A DNA stretch of 64,000 nt from Vibrio cyclitrophicus (lineage in GTDB: Bacteria > Pseudomonadota > Gammaproteobacteria > Enterobacterales > Vibrionaceae), in NCBI GenBank assembly GCA_023206055.1, contig CP065367.1, forward strand, positions 1,364,001 to 1,428,000, in the 5' to 3' direction. Below, one piece after another: positions 27,069 through 35,947 of this stretch. The notes beneath the pieces are model-generated. The model was not told the origin of the DNA, did no database searches, and saw only the letters and a list, made by a program, of their open reading frames with translations. Numbering within the stretch: the stretch's first letter is position 1; every line of letters starts with the position of its first letter. The translations under genes were made by a program, and so were the position numbers.

Positions 27069-28919
27069 ATGTACAAAAAATTTGAAGGCTTTACTGAAGC
27101 CTTTCCAAAGGGAGAGCCGATACAACCTCCTACTGGAATACTGGCATTCTGCCGCCATTACACTCGAGGTTTTGAAAAACCTTTAATCTTGCTCGGCCTA
27201 ATGAGCATGACCATCGCGATCATCGAAGTCGCGCTGTTCGGTTATATGGGCCAACTGGTTGATTGGCTATCAACCAGCAACCCAGAAACCTTCTTAGCAG
27301 ATAACCAATCCACATTGATGGGGCTTGGTGTTCTGTTACTGGTCGTGATGCCGATCTTGATCAGTGTTTACTCGCTCTTGCTTCACCAAACCTTACTGGG
27401 CAACTACCCAATGTCTATTCGTTGGTTGGCGCACCGTTATCTTTTGAAGCAGAGCTTGTCGTTCTATCAAGATGATTTTGCCGGACGTGTTGCCACTAAA
27501 GTAATGCAAACATCGCTCGCAGTGCGTGAAACCGTAACTAAAATGGTCGATGTATTCGTCTACGTGACGGTTTACTTTACGGCGATGCTATTCATGCTAG
27601 CCGAATCGGATTGGCGCTTAATGGCTCCAATGTTAATTTGGCTATTCATTTACGTCGGTATCCAACTGCACTTTGTCCCTAAATTAAAAGATGTTTCTTC
27701 CGAACAAGCCGATGCGCGCTCGTTAATGACAGGTCGTATTGTCGATAGCTACACCAACATCGCGACGGTGAAACTGTTCTCACACAGTAAAAGAGAAACC
27801 GAATACGCCGAAGAAGGCATGGAAGGCTTCCTTGATACTGTGCACCGCCAAATGCGCTTGGTAACTGGCTTCAACATCTGTGTAGAGTTCGCTAACTATC
27901 TATTGGTGTTCAGCATTGCTGGTATCTCTATCTACCTATGGTTAGATAGCGCAATCACCGTGGGGGCAATTGCGATTGCAGTGAGCTTGGCTCTGCGTAT
28001 TAACGGCATGTCGAAATGGATCATGTGGGAAATCGGTGGTCTGTTTGAAAACCTAGGCACTGTAATTGATGGCATTAAAACGCTGTCTAAGCCAATCGCT
28101 ATCGAAGACAAGAAAGACGCCGAGCCACTTAAGGTTCCACAAGGCGGCATCAACTTCGACAACGTAAGCTTTAACTACGGCGAGAACAAGGGCGTGATCA
28201 ACAACCTTAATCTCAACATTAAGCCGGGTGAAAAAGTGGGCTTAGTCGGCCGTTCAGGTGCGGGAAAGTCAACCTTGGTTAACCTGCTGCTGCGCTTCCA
28301 TGATGTAGAAAGCGGTCGCATCCTGATTGACGATCAAGAGATCTCAACAGTGACGCAAGACTCGCTGCGCAGCAACATCGGTATGGTGACCCAAGATACC
28401 TCACTGCTGCACCGTTCAATCAAAGACAACATTCTTTACGGTCGTCCTGATGCATCAGATGAAGAAGTGTATGCCGCAACCAAACAGGCACACGCACATG
28501 AGTTTATCGAAACCCTAACCGACCCATTTGGCAACATTGGTTACGATGCTCAAGTGGGTGAACGTGGCGTTAAGCTTTCTGGTGGTCAGCGTCAACGTGT
28601 CGCTATCTCGCGTGTTCTTTTGAAAAATGCGCCACTATTGGTTCTGGATGAAGCGACGTCTGCACTCGATTCTGAGGTAGAAGCGGCAATCCAAGAGAGC
28701 TTGATTGAGCTAATGGAAGGCAAAACGGTTATCGCGATTGCGCACCGTCTGTCGACCATTGCTGCGATGGACCGCCTGATCGTGCTTGATGAGGGCAATA
28801 TCGTCGAAGAAGGTACGCACCAAGAGCTAATTAACCAGAATGGTATCTACGCACAGCTTTGGAATCACCAGACTGGTGGCTTCATTGCGGATGATCTTGA
28901 GCAAGCAACGAACGCTTAA
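27069..28919 (+). CDS. ABC exporter, fused membrane and ATPase domains (MsbA-like class)
   Basis: 616 residues. Six membrane helices lie in about 35-320. The ATPase domain has Walker A GRSGAGKST near 394-402, signature LSGGQRQR near 503, Walker B LLVLDEATSALD and H-loop IAHRLSTI. This is the homodimeric type I exporter layout. The substrate (lipid, peptide or drug) is not readable. It stands as a single gene with a terminator downstream. Confidence 0.92.
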   Translation: MYKKFEGFTEAFPKGEPIQPPTGILAFCRHYTRGFEKPLILLGLMSMTIAIIEVALFGYMGQLVDWLSTSNPETFLADNQSTLMGLGVLLLVVMPILISVYSLLLHQTLLGNYPMSIRWLAHRYLLKQSLSFYQDDFAGRVATKVMQTSLAVRETVTKMVDVFVYVTVYFTAMLFMLAESDWRLMAPMLIWLFIYVGIQLHFVPKLKDVSSEQADARSLMTGRIVDSYTNIATVKLFSHSKRETEYAEEGMEGFLDTVHRQMRLVTGFNICVEFANYLLVFSIAGISIYLWLDSAITVGAIAIAVSLALRINGMSKWIMWEIGGLFENLGTVIDGIKTLSKPIAIEDKKDAEPLKVPQGGINFDNVSFNYGENKGVINNLNLNIKPGEKVGLVGRSGAGKSTLVNLLLRFHDVESGRILIDDQEISTVTQDSLRSNIGMVTQDTSLLHRSIKDNILYGRPDASDEEVYAATKQAHAHEFIETLTDPFGNIGYDAQVGERGVKLSGGQRQRVAISRVLLKNAPLLVLDEATSALDSEVEAAIQESLIELMEGKTVIAIAHRLSTIAAMDRLIVLDEGNIVEEGTHQELINQNGIYAQLWNHQTGGFIADDLEQATNA

Positions 28920-29056
28920 TTTTTATGCTATTTTAAAAGTGCGGCGTAATTCACACCAATTTGTTAATTAACGGTAAATTACACGTAGCAGAATGTTATG
29001 TCGTAATTATATAATGACATTAACACCAAAGACGCCTCGCTTGCGCGTTCTGGAAT

Positions 29057-29094
29057 AAGGCTAGACTTCGGGGGGAGGCTAGCCTTTCTTATGC
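29057..29094 (+). terminator. Probable terminator downstream of the ABC exporter
   Basis: GGCTAG and CTAGCC arms enclose a G-rich loop and are followed by TTTCTT. The position is 140 bases after the gene, so it may end a long 3' untranslated region. Confidence 0.6.
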
Positions 29095-29205
29095 CCCTAG
29101 ATCAGCAATATTTCCCACCTGTTACGTAAACTTCATCGATCCTTTTGTTTTTTTCTTGGCGTTTTTTTCTTAAAATGCGCGCAGTATTCTTTCTAGAGAT
29201 CAACC

Positions 29206-29913
29206 ATGAACAAAAGTGTCTTAACTAACGTTATCGCGTTAGCGCTGCTTGCTGGCGGCTATGCGACAGCAAACCAATACTTGCTTTATGCAGGCCTATT
29301 CGCCTTTTCTGGTGCCATCACCAACTGGCTTGCGATTCACATGTTGTTCGAGAAAGTACCCGGCCTATACGGTTCAGGCGTTATTCCAGCACGCTTTGAA
29401 GAGTTCAAAGCAGCCATCAAGCAATTGATGATGGAACAATTCTTTACTGAAAGTAACATCGACCGCTTCCTAAGCAGCGAGATGTCTGGCGGCCAATCAC
29501 TGAACCTAGAGCCTGTGATTAAGAAGATCGATTTTAACCCTGCATTCGATTCACTGGTTCACGTTATCGAGAACTCTCAATTTGGTGGCATGTTGGCAAT
29601 GTTTGGCGGCACAGAAGCGCTAGAGCCAATGAAAGCGCCATTTGTTGAAAAGATGCAAGAATCTGTGATTGAAATCAGCAAGAGCGACTCAGTGAAGAAT
29701 GCCATCAAAGAAGAGCTAGAATCTCCGGCGATGATGGACGAAATCAAAGAGAACATTGAAGCGATCATCGATCAACGTTTGAATGAACTGACACCAAAGC
29801 TTGTGAAAGAGATGGTTCAAACCATGATCAAGAAGCACCTTGGCTGGCTTGTGGTTTGGGGCGGTGTATTCGGTGGTGTGATTGGCTTAATCTCAGCGGC
29901 AATTACGCTGTAA
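29206..29913 (+). CDS. DUF445 family membrane protein
   Basis: 235 residues. An N-terminal pair of hydrophobic helices (about 5-45, with GAITNWLAIHMLFEK, the DUF445 signature) is followed by a long helical region. A C-terminal membrane helix ends the protein (HLGWLVVWGGVFGGVIGLISAA). The family is conserved in proteobacteria and Firmicutes but has no agreed function. It is a single gene. Confidence 0.88.
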   Translation: MNKSVLTNVIALALLAGGYATANQYLLYAGLFAFSGAITNWLAIHMLFEKVPGLYGSGVIPARFEEFKAAIKQLMMEQFFTESNIDRFLSSEMSGGQSLNLEPVIKKIDFNPAFDSLVHVIENSQFGGMLAMFGGTEALEPMKAPFVEKMQESVIEISKSDSVKNAIKEELESPAMMDEIKENIEAIIDQRLNELTPKLVKEMVQTMIKKHLGWLVVWGGVFGGVIGLISAAITL

Positions 29914-29961
29914 TCGGTTTACCAACACCACTTTATCCGATTGCCTTTCTCGGCACTCAAC

Positions 29962-29994
29962 AAAAAATGGAAGCTCATTAGCTTCCATTTTTTA
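29962..29994. terminator. Bidirectional terminator
   Basis: AAAAAATGGAAGC-loop-GCTTCCATTTTTT between the convergent DUF445 and Lrp-family genes. Confidence 0.93.
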
Positions 29995-30030
29995 TATCTA
30001 AACAAATACGCTTGAAGTAGAACCCGTGCC

Positions 30031-30519
30031 CTATTTTAAGGTTGCCAACAACTCAGGGTTAACACCAAAGCCCTTCTTGTGTTCCTCAATGACCACTTCA
30101 CTGCGCGTCTGAATCACACCAGGTAGAGTACCCAGCTTGGTAGCCATAAACGCTTGGTATGCCTTCATGTCTTTCACTCGAACCTTGATCATGGTGTCGA
30201 AGTCTCCCGACAGCGAATAACACTCTTCCACCTCGGGCATCATCTCAACGGCTTGGGCAAACTTATCAAAAATCGAAAAGCTGGTCTGATCGAGACGAAT
30301 GTGGATAAAGACTTGAACATCGAGTCCCAACTTTTCTGAACACAGCTCAGCATGGTAGCCCGTTATGTAGCCCTCTTTTTCCAATCGCTTGAGTCTATCA
30401 GAGCAAGGGGATGTCGTTAGGTTAACCTGCTTGGCCAACTCAACCACGGGTAAACGCCCTTTCATGTGCAGAATTCTTAGTATCTCTTTATCGATACGAT
30501 CGAGTTGATGCTGAGACAT
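30031..30519 (-). CDS. Lrp/AsnC-family transcriptional regulator
   Basis: 162 residues from the ATG at 30519 (MSQHQLDRIDKEIL), chosen because AAGGAA precedes it; a longer frame adds 14 residues without support. The winged helix covers about 5-55 (VVELAKQVNLTTSPCSDRLKRLEKEGYI) and the RAM/AsnC effector domain follows (about 70-150). It resembles specialised Lrp paralogues that control amino acid catabolism. Its target is unknown. Confidence 0.9.
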   Translation of the reverse strand: MSQHQLDRIDKEILRILHMKGRLPVVELAKQVNLTTSPCSDRLKRLEKEGYITGYHAELCSEKLGLDVQVFIHIRLDQTSFSIFDKFAQAVEMMPEVEECYSLSGDFDTMIKVRVKDMKAYQAFMATKLGTLPGVIQTRSEVVIEEHKKGFGVNPELLATLK

Positions 30520-30797
30520 AACATTCCTTAAACATTCTAAATTCCGCTCAGTATATTCCATACCAAGTGCAATCGAAGAAAACCTCGCTCACACATTTAA
30601 AAACTAAATACACGGATGACATTCACACCAAATATAAATACATACAAATAGATAAGAACCCTTATAAATCAAACTCTGGTTATTAACAAATTATTATAGA
30701 AATGACCCGATTAACAAATAAGTTGAGCCGGAAACGAAAGAAAGCATATAGGCCAAAGTGAATAATATAATTATCAAAGAGAAAGGATGACTCTATT

Positions 30798-30968
30798 ATG
30801 AAAACGCAAGAACTCGCATATAAACCTTACGGTATTGGTTCATGGACACACGTAACGGTATCAAAAGATGTTGCTCAGGCACTAGCAAGTGAATACTCAA
30901 ACTATGGATGGGAAGTGAAGATTGATGGCGACGCCATTGACGCTGAGCTAGCACTCAAAGCCGCATAG
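30798..30968 (+). CDS. Small hypothetical protein, 56 aa
   Basis: ATG at 30798 preceded by GAAAGGATGA and followed by 56 codons (MKTQELAYKPYGIGSWTHVT... to ELALKAA). A perfect terminator lies 7 bases after the stop. Composition is protein-like with no repeats. The site-plus-terminator context supports a genuine small gene. I do not recognise the family. Confidence 0.7.
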   Translation: MKTQELAYKPYGIGSWTHVTVSKDVAQALASEYSNYGWEVKIDGDAIDAELALKAA

Positions 30969-30974
30969 AAACGC

Positions 30975-31001
30975 AAAAACCTCCTAACACGGAGGTTTTT
31001 T
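30975..31001 (+). terminator. Terminator of the 56-aa gene
   Basis: AAAAACCTCC-TAACAC-GGAGGTTTTTT immediately after the stop codon. Confidence 0.92.
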
Positions 31002-31030
31002 GAATCAAGTTAGTAAGCACTTACTATGAG

Positions 31031-31255
31031 TTAGGCTAAGCCAACTTGGGGAACAGTACTTCCGGTTTCGCAACGGCAATTGCACGTGCGGCAGAAGTGC
31101 TGAGTTTCCATATCGTAGTACAGGTTTCCACTAAATAGCTTTGACGTCCATTGCATCATACGGCCAGACGCTGTCTCGGGCTCTGATTCACAACGTTTCA
31201 TTATAGACTTATGTAGTGTTGTTTTTTTACATCCTTTGCAATAGAGATCAGGCAT
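31031..31255 (-). CDS. Small cysteine-rich (zinc-ribbon-like) protein, 74 aa
   Basis: Starts MPDLYCKGCKK, with CxxC at Cys6/Cys9 and a second cluster at Cys55, Cys58, Cys60 and Cys62 (FCRTCNCRC). The spacing suggests a small zinc ribbon. The protein is convergent with the 56-aa gene. The family is not recognised and the function is unknown. Confidence 0.65.
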   Translation of the reverse strand: MPDLYCKGCKKTTLHKSIMKRCESEPETASGRMMQWTSKLFSGNLYYDMETQHFCRTCNCRCETGSTVPQVGLA

Positions 31256-31451
31256 ACCTTTGTCCTATAGGTCTTTAGTGGTTACTGACAATTGACACAT
31301 CATGTCCAATTCGGTTCCACAATTCACCGAGCTAATGACAAAAGTGAGCGCCAAGTTCAAAAAATAGCCACTTTTCTATTTTATTTTTTGACATCAAACG
31401 CCATCAACAAGGCAGATCTTTCATTTCTCGATCAAGATCCTTCGCTGTCGA

Positions 31452-31464
31452 TTTACATTGTAAA
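31452..31464. promoter_or_regulatory. parS2: parS2 site (ParB2-binding palindrome), distal
   Basis: TTTACATTGTAAA, a perfect match to the TTTACANTGTAAA consensus of Vibrio chromosome II. It lies in the non-coding stretch 31256-31583, which otherwise contains only a terminator. It is about 29 kb from parAB2. Confidence 0.8.
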
Positions 31465-31512
31465 ACCCCATAAAGACACCTCTTCAGCTCGATCCACCAG
31501 TAAACTTCCACG

Positions 31513-31551
31513 CAAAAAAAGCGGCACCTCCACAATGAAAGCACCGCTTTA
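31513..31551 (-). terminator. Terminator downstream of the SnoaL-like gene
   Basis: AAAGCGG and CCGCTTT arms. On the minus strand the hairpin is followed by a run of seven T. Confidence 0.82.
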
Positions 31552-31583
31552 TAACGTCATTTCTGGTTCAATTTAACTCAAAC

Positions 31584-32447
31584 TTAGAAGCCAAATTTAC
31601 CGTTGTCATTTTTCCACTCTGAACGCGCAGGAATGGTTTCAATAGTGTCCCAGTGCTCCACAATCTTGCCATTATCAACACGGAATAGATCATAAAATGC
31701 TACGTGGTTATTCATAAACTGGCCTTCGCTGATCGACAGCACAAAGTTACCTTGGCCTAAGATCTTGTGGTTAGCGGTATAAACCATTGGCATTCCTGCT
31801 TCTGCTAACGCACCTAAAGCCTCGCCCAAACCGCTTAGACCATCGGCCACACCTGGGTTGTGCTGAAGGTAAGCGCTGTCTTCGTTATCGATGTACTGAT
31901 TAATCTTCGACATGTCACCGCCAATCAAGATGTCTTTGACAAAGCCACCGACAAGCTGTTTATTTTGATCCGTTTTCTCGAGATCTACGACTTTAGTCGT
32001 ACCGTCGAATTGAGTGCGACCACTTGCGTTTGGCTTAGCGATCTCTTGCAAGTTATCCCAGTGCTCAACAATCAGTCCATCTTCAAAACGGAATACATCG
32101 AAGCCGACTTTAGGGCCGAAGAAGTTGTATTCAGTGTGTGTTACTACGAAATCACCGTCTTGAAATGAGCGCTTAACTTGTGCCTTTGCAGAGCCTTCAG
32201 GCAGCATTTGCAATACTTCACCAAAACCAGCTAAGCCATCGCCGACCGCAAGATTATGTTGGATGTATTTCTCTGGGTTGATGTAGCTCACCGCTTTTGC
32301 ATCGCCCGTTTCAATACTTGAAATGACCGCGACACCTTTCTCTTGAATAGACAGCTCCTGAGCAGCCACAGAACCGGTAACCACAGAAGCAGCGAGTACG
32401 CCAGCAGTTAGTAGTGTTGATTTGAATGTGTTGGTTATTGTTTTCAT
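31584..32447 (-). CDS. Secreted protein with two tandem SnoaL/NTF2-like domains
   Basis: 287 residues. A signal peptide covers about 1-29 (ending VAAQ). Two homologous halves follow. The first contains YIQHNLAVGDGLAGFGEVL...VFRFEDGLIVEHWDNL. The second contains YLQHNPGVADGLSGLGEAL...LFRVDNGKIVEHWDTI. Each is a SnoaL-like NTF2 fold. Single-domain relatives are common; the tandem version is an internal duplication. An AraC-type regulator gene lies directly upstream on the same strand (120-base gap), suggesting a regulatory link. The ligand or reaction is unknown. Confidence 0.85.
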   Translation of the reverse strand: MKTITNTFKSTLLTAGVLAASVVTGSVAAQELSIQEKGVAVISSIETGDAKAVSYINPEKYIQHNLAVGDGLAGFGEVLQMLPEGSAKAQVKRSFQDGDFVVTHTEYNFFGPKVGFDVFRFEDGLIVEHWDNLQEIAKPNASGRTQFDGTTKVVDLEKTDQNKQLVGGFVKDILIGGDMSKINQYIDNEDSAYLQHNPGVADGLSGLGEALGALAEAGMPMVYTANHKILGQGNFVLSISEGQFMNNHVAFYDLFRVDNGKIVEHWDTIETIPARSEWKNDNGKFGF

Positions 32448-32567
32448 TATTAAGTCCTCTCGTTGGCTTGGAGACTATATTAGTCAACGAGAGAAGTTCA
32501 CGGCAGAGTGTATTTAGGCAGAAAAATGGTAGATATCGAACCTTAACGTATCCATGTTCAATCGCAG

Positions 32568-33458
32568 CTATTCAGTAAGAGACGGCTTTGAGTATTTCTT
32601 TTGAAACTCACTCGGTGTCATTTGGGTATGATTTTTAAAGTATTTAACGAAATTACTCGCGTCTTCAAACCCAAAATCCAATGCCATCTTTTGTGAGGTA
32701 ATGTTGCTCACCACCAACTGGCGCTTCATCTCTAACACAGTAAAAGAATCAATGATCTGCTTTGCTGTTAGCCCTGTTGCAACCTTGCACACCTGATTCA
32801 GTGTCTTGTAGGTGGTACTAATTTGATTGGCGTACCAGTTTGCATCACGAACGCGCAGGTAGTTGTTTTGAAGCAATTCGAAGTAGCGGGCAAACTTAAT
32901 GTTCTGCTGCAAACTCAAGGCATCTTGCTTCACTTCTGGTCGTAGGCGATGAAGAATCAGCGCCAATGCCGAGAACAGATACATCACAATCAAGGGATCG
33001 GGTTCTGGTTGATTCAGTTCCAGTGTAATTTGTTGCAACAGGCTCTGCGTGCGATCTTGATGAAGTTCGTCTAATGGCAGTAATGCCGAGTGTGCCTTGT
33101 TCAAGTGGGTTGGTGTGTAGTTCGGCAGCTTCATATTAGCGTGAACGCTGTCGAGAAATGCTTGAGTAAAAATAACCGCCGTTCCTTGCGGCTTATTACT
33201 AAAATCAAAGGCGTGTACTTGCTCTCTTTGAATGAACAACACACTCCCTTGGCTGAAAGGATAGTCTTGGAAGTCGACCATGTGCGTACCAGAGCCTCGC
33301 TCAATAAACAGAATCAAGAAGAAGCTAACACGATGTGGCAATTGAGGATCGTGATTGATATTGCCATCAGAATAGAGCCGAGACAGTGGAATCAGCTCTA
33401 ACTCAGCCTGTGCCGTTTTTTCATGATTAAATCCAACATTGGGGATCGCTTGTGGCAC
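32568..33458 (-). CDS. AraC-family transcriptional regulator with cupin-like sensor
   Basis: 296 residues. The N-terminal cupin-like sensor includes PHRVSFFLILFIERGSGTH and VLFIQREQVHAFDF. The C-terminal AraC domain covers about 190-290 (ALDFGFEDASNFVKYFKNHTQMTPSEFQKKY). It sits upstream of the tandem SnoaL gene, its probable target. Confidence 0.9.
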   Translation of the reverse strand: MPQAIPNVGFNHEKTAQAELELIPLSRLYSDGNINHDPQLPHRVSFFLILFIERGSGTHMVDFQDYPFSQGSVLFIQREQVHAFDFSNKPQGTAVIFTQAFLDSVHANMKLPNYTPTHLNKAHSALLPLDELHQDRTQSLLQQITLELNQPEPDPLIVMYLFSALALILHRLRPEVKQDALSLQQNIKFARYFELLQNNYLRVRDANWYANQISTTYKTLNQVCKVATGLTAKQIIDSFTVLEMKRQLVVSNITSQKMALDFGFEDASNFVKYFKNHTQMTPSEFQKKYSKPSLTE

Positions 33459-33682
33459 TTCGATATTCCTTTTCGCTTCCTACATCGCCATTTATCACTG
33501 TAATGTATCTCAACAGAAACTGATATGCTCTCAGTGCCAGAAACGTGAATCGAGAGCGTTCAGGAGTTAGAGGATGGTATCAACCTCAACCAAATTACGT
33601 GCTATACACCTTAACTAGGCGCGATTAGAATACGCGACTCCTTGATGTTTCTATTCATCTAAGACGACCAATGAGGTTGAAC

Positions 33683-34204
33683 ATGCTCACTGTCACTCAA
33701 ATTGCCAAGGCCTACAATATCTCTCGCACCACCATCCTCTATTATGAACGTGCAGGGTTGCTTCTGCCTCACAGCCGTTCAGACAATGGTTACCGTTGGT
33801 ATGGTGAAAAGGAACAGGCTCGTTTGGAGAGCATCATTTCCTACCGCTCTTTTGGTTTATCTATCCAAGAGATCACAGCGCTGCTTGATCGCAAAGACGA
33901 TGTGAAACAAGAACAAACCTTAGTCAATCAATTCAATGCACTAGAGAAAGAAATTCAGAACCTTCGCCAACAACAAAAAGCGATTGTGATGCTGTTGGAA
34001 CAACCAGAACTGTTAGAACAGAAACTGCTAACAAAAGACCGCTGGGTACGTGTGATGGAGAACGCTGGGTTCAATAAAGAAGACATGAAGAACTGGCACA
34101 AGCAGTTTGAGAAGATGGAGCCAACCGCTCACCAAGAGTTTTTGGAGTCTTTGAATATCGACCAAGAAGAGGTCAAGAGCATTCGGGAGTGGTCAAAAAA
34201 ATAG
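33683..34204 (+). CDS. MerR-family transcriptional regulator
   Basis: 173 residues from ATG 33683; the alternative ATG at 33671 lacks a ribosome site, whereas GAGG precedes 33683. The MerR winged helix is at about 1-70 (LTVTQIAKAYNISRTTILYYERAGLL). A coiled-coil dimerisation helix follows (about 75-110). There is no cysteine pattern typical of metal sensors, so an organic effector is more likely. Confidence 0.88.
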   Translation: MLTVTQIAKAYNISRTTILYYERAGLLLPHSRSDNGYRWYGEKEQARLESIISYRSFGLSIQEITALLDRKDDVKQEQTLVNQFNALEKEIQNLRQQQKAIVMLLEQPELLEQKLLTKDRWVRVMENAGFNKEDMKNWHKQFEKMEPTAHQEFLESLNIDQEEVKSIREWSKK

Positions 34205-34273
34205 AGCCACCGAAGTGACTCTATTACTTTTTGCAATTATTTTCACTGATGTTTTTTGCTAATTCACATCTGT

Positions 34274-34286
34274 TTTACAATGTAAA
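34274..34286. promoter_or_regulatory. parS2: parS2 site abutting the putP stop codon
   Basis: TTTACAATGTAAA, a perfect consensus match. It ends one base before the putP stop codon (34287-34289). Confidence 0.8.
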
Positions 34287-35780
34287 TTAGTCTAGCTCAA
34301 CAAGGTTCTTCTCGAACTCAGCGTGTTGCTTCTTAACTTCGTCTTCTGGCTCGCCAGTGATTAGGCTCACGATAACGATAGAAAGAGTCGATAAGATGAT
34401 TCCAGGTACGATTTCGTAAACATCGAACCAACCACCCGTGAACTGCTTCCAAAGTACGATAGTCACACCACCAACCACGATACCCGCTAGAGCGCCGTTA
34501 CGGTTCATACGAGACCAGTACAGGCTCAATACGATAGCTGGGCCAAACGCAGCACCAAAACCAGCCCATGCGTAAGATACAAGGCCAAGAACAGAACTGT
34601 CCGGCGTCATCGCTAGTACAAGTGCAACAAGAGAGATTAGGATAACCGCGAAGCGGCCTACACGAACAATCTCTTCTGACGTTGCGTCTTTCTTCAGAAC
34701 TTGCTTGTACAGATCTTCTGCCATTGCAGATGAAGAAACAAGAAGTTGTGAATCCGCAGTACTCATGATTGCCGCTAGGATTGCAGCCAGTAAGATACCT
34801 GCAATTACCGGGTGGAACATCGCGTTCACGAGAAGCATGAAGATCTTCTCACCATCGTCTAACTTAGGCGCACCAGAGTTAGTTACGTAGATAAGACCAA
34901 CCAGACCAACCAGCATTGCACCAACCATAGACAGTGCAGTCCATACCACCGCGATGCGACGCGCTGTTGTTAGGTCTTTATTGGTACGTGTTGCTTTAAA
35001 ACGAGCAAGGATGTGTGGCTGACCGAAGTAACCTAGACCCCATGCCGCTAGCGAGATGATCGCGATAGCAGAAAGCGGCTCACCTTTCGCATCATTCCAT
35101 AGCGTTAGTAGCTCTGGGTTGATGTTGTGTAGGTCAGTAGACAGTTGGCCAAGGCCACCGTTCATTGCTGCGATTGGTACAATCAATAGCGCAGCAGACA
35201 TCAACAGACCTTGAACCAAGTCAGTCCAAGATACCGCAAGGAAACCACCAAACAGGGTGTACGAAACAACACATACTGTGCCGATAATTACCGCTGTTGT
35301 GTAATCTAGGCCAAATACAGTTTCAAACAATTTACCACCTGCTACCAAGCCTGAACTTGTGTAGAAAAGGAAGAATAAAAGGATAAAGAAAGCAGAAATT
35401 GTTTGGATCAGCTTAGAGTTATCATTGAAGCGACGAGATAGGAACTCAGGCAACGTCAGTGATTCAGTTGTAATACTGTAAGTACGCAGACGCTTAGCAC
35501 TGATTAACCAGTTAGCCCAAGTACCCACAAGTAGGCCACCAGCAAGCCAGAATGCTTCAAAGCCAGCAGCGTAAGCGTAACCTGGTAGGCCAAGTAGCAA
35601 CCAACCACTCATGTCTGATGCACCAGCAGAAAGTGCAGCAGGCCATGGACCTAACGAACGACCACCTAGGAAGTAGTCAGTTGAGTTAGATGTACGTTTG
35701 TAAGCAATAACACCGATTGCCAGCATCATAATTAGATACGCAATGAACGTCGTCGTTATTGCAAAACTGTTTTCTATCAT
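34287..35780 (-). CDS. putP: Sodium/proline symporter PutP
   Basis: 497 residues with about 13 membrane helices and the SSS proline-transporter pattern (DYFLGGRSLGPWPAALSAGASDMSGWLLLGLPG near the start; LAAIMSTADSQLLVSSSAMAEDLY near 345-370). The ATG at 35780 is used because GAGG lies upstream; an 18-residue longer frame has none. It is the last gene of the putA cluster, downstream of a large intercistronic hairpin. It imports proline with Na+ for PutA to oxidise. Confidence 0.95.
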   Translation of the reverse strand: MIENSFAITTTFIAYLIMMLAIGVIAYKRTSNSTDYFLGGRSLGPWPAALSAGASDMSGWLLLGLPGYAYAAGFEAFWLAGGLLVGTWANWLISAKRLRTYSITTESLTLPEFLSRRFNDNSKLIQTISAFFILLFFLFYTSSGLVAGGKLFETVFGLDYTTAVIIGTVCVVSYTLFGGFLAVSWTDLVQGLLMSAALLIVPIAAMNGGLGQLSTDLHNINPELLTLWNDAKGEPLSAIAIISLAAWGLGYFGQPHILARFKATRTNKDLTTARRIAVVWTALSMVGAMLVGLVGLIYVTNSGAPKLDDGEKIFMLLVNAMFHPVIAGILLAAILAAIMSTADSQLLVSSSAMAEDLYKQVLKKDATSEEIVRVGRFAVILISLVALVLAMTPDSSVLGLVSYAWAGFGAAFGPAIVLSLYWSRMNRNGALAGIVVGGVTIVLWKQFTGGWFDVYEIVPGIILSTLSIVIVSLITGEPEDEVKKQHAEFEKNLVELD

Positions 35781-35804
35781 TTGATAGTCCTCATTTTGTA
35801 GAAA

Positions 35805-35877
35805 GCCTTCCATGCCTAATTCAATGCAAAGCACTCACCGTAAAGGCAAGCAAGTGCATTGAGTTAGGTATTCAGGC
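35805..35877 (-). repeat. Intercistronic hairpin between putA cluster and putP
   Basis: ATGCCTAATTCAATGCA at 35812-35828 pairs with TGCATTGAGTTAGGTAT at 35855-35871 with one mismatch, extended by GCCT/AGGC outside. There is no T-tract. It probably stabilises or partitions the mRNA between putA and putP. Confidence 0.65.
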
Positions 35878-35947
35878 TCCAAAGCACTATGAGTTAAATC
35901 CAAAGATGGAAAAAACCAAAAGTGTTTAGAGCCAGTATTACTGAAGG

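Noticed and set aside
31292..31576. 94-residue plus-strand open frame
   Set aside because: It runs through a parS2 site and a minus-strand terminator, with no ribosome site and unlikely composition.
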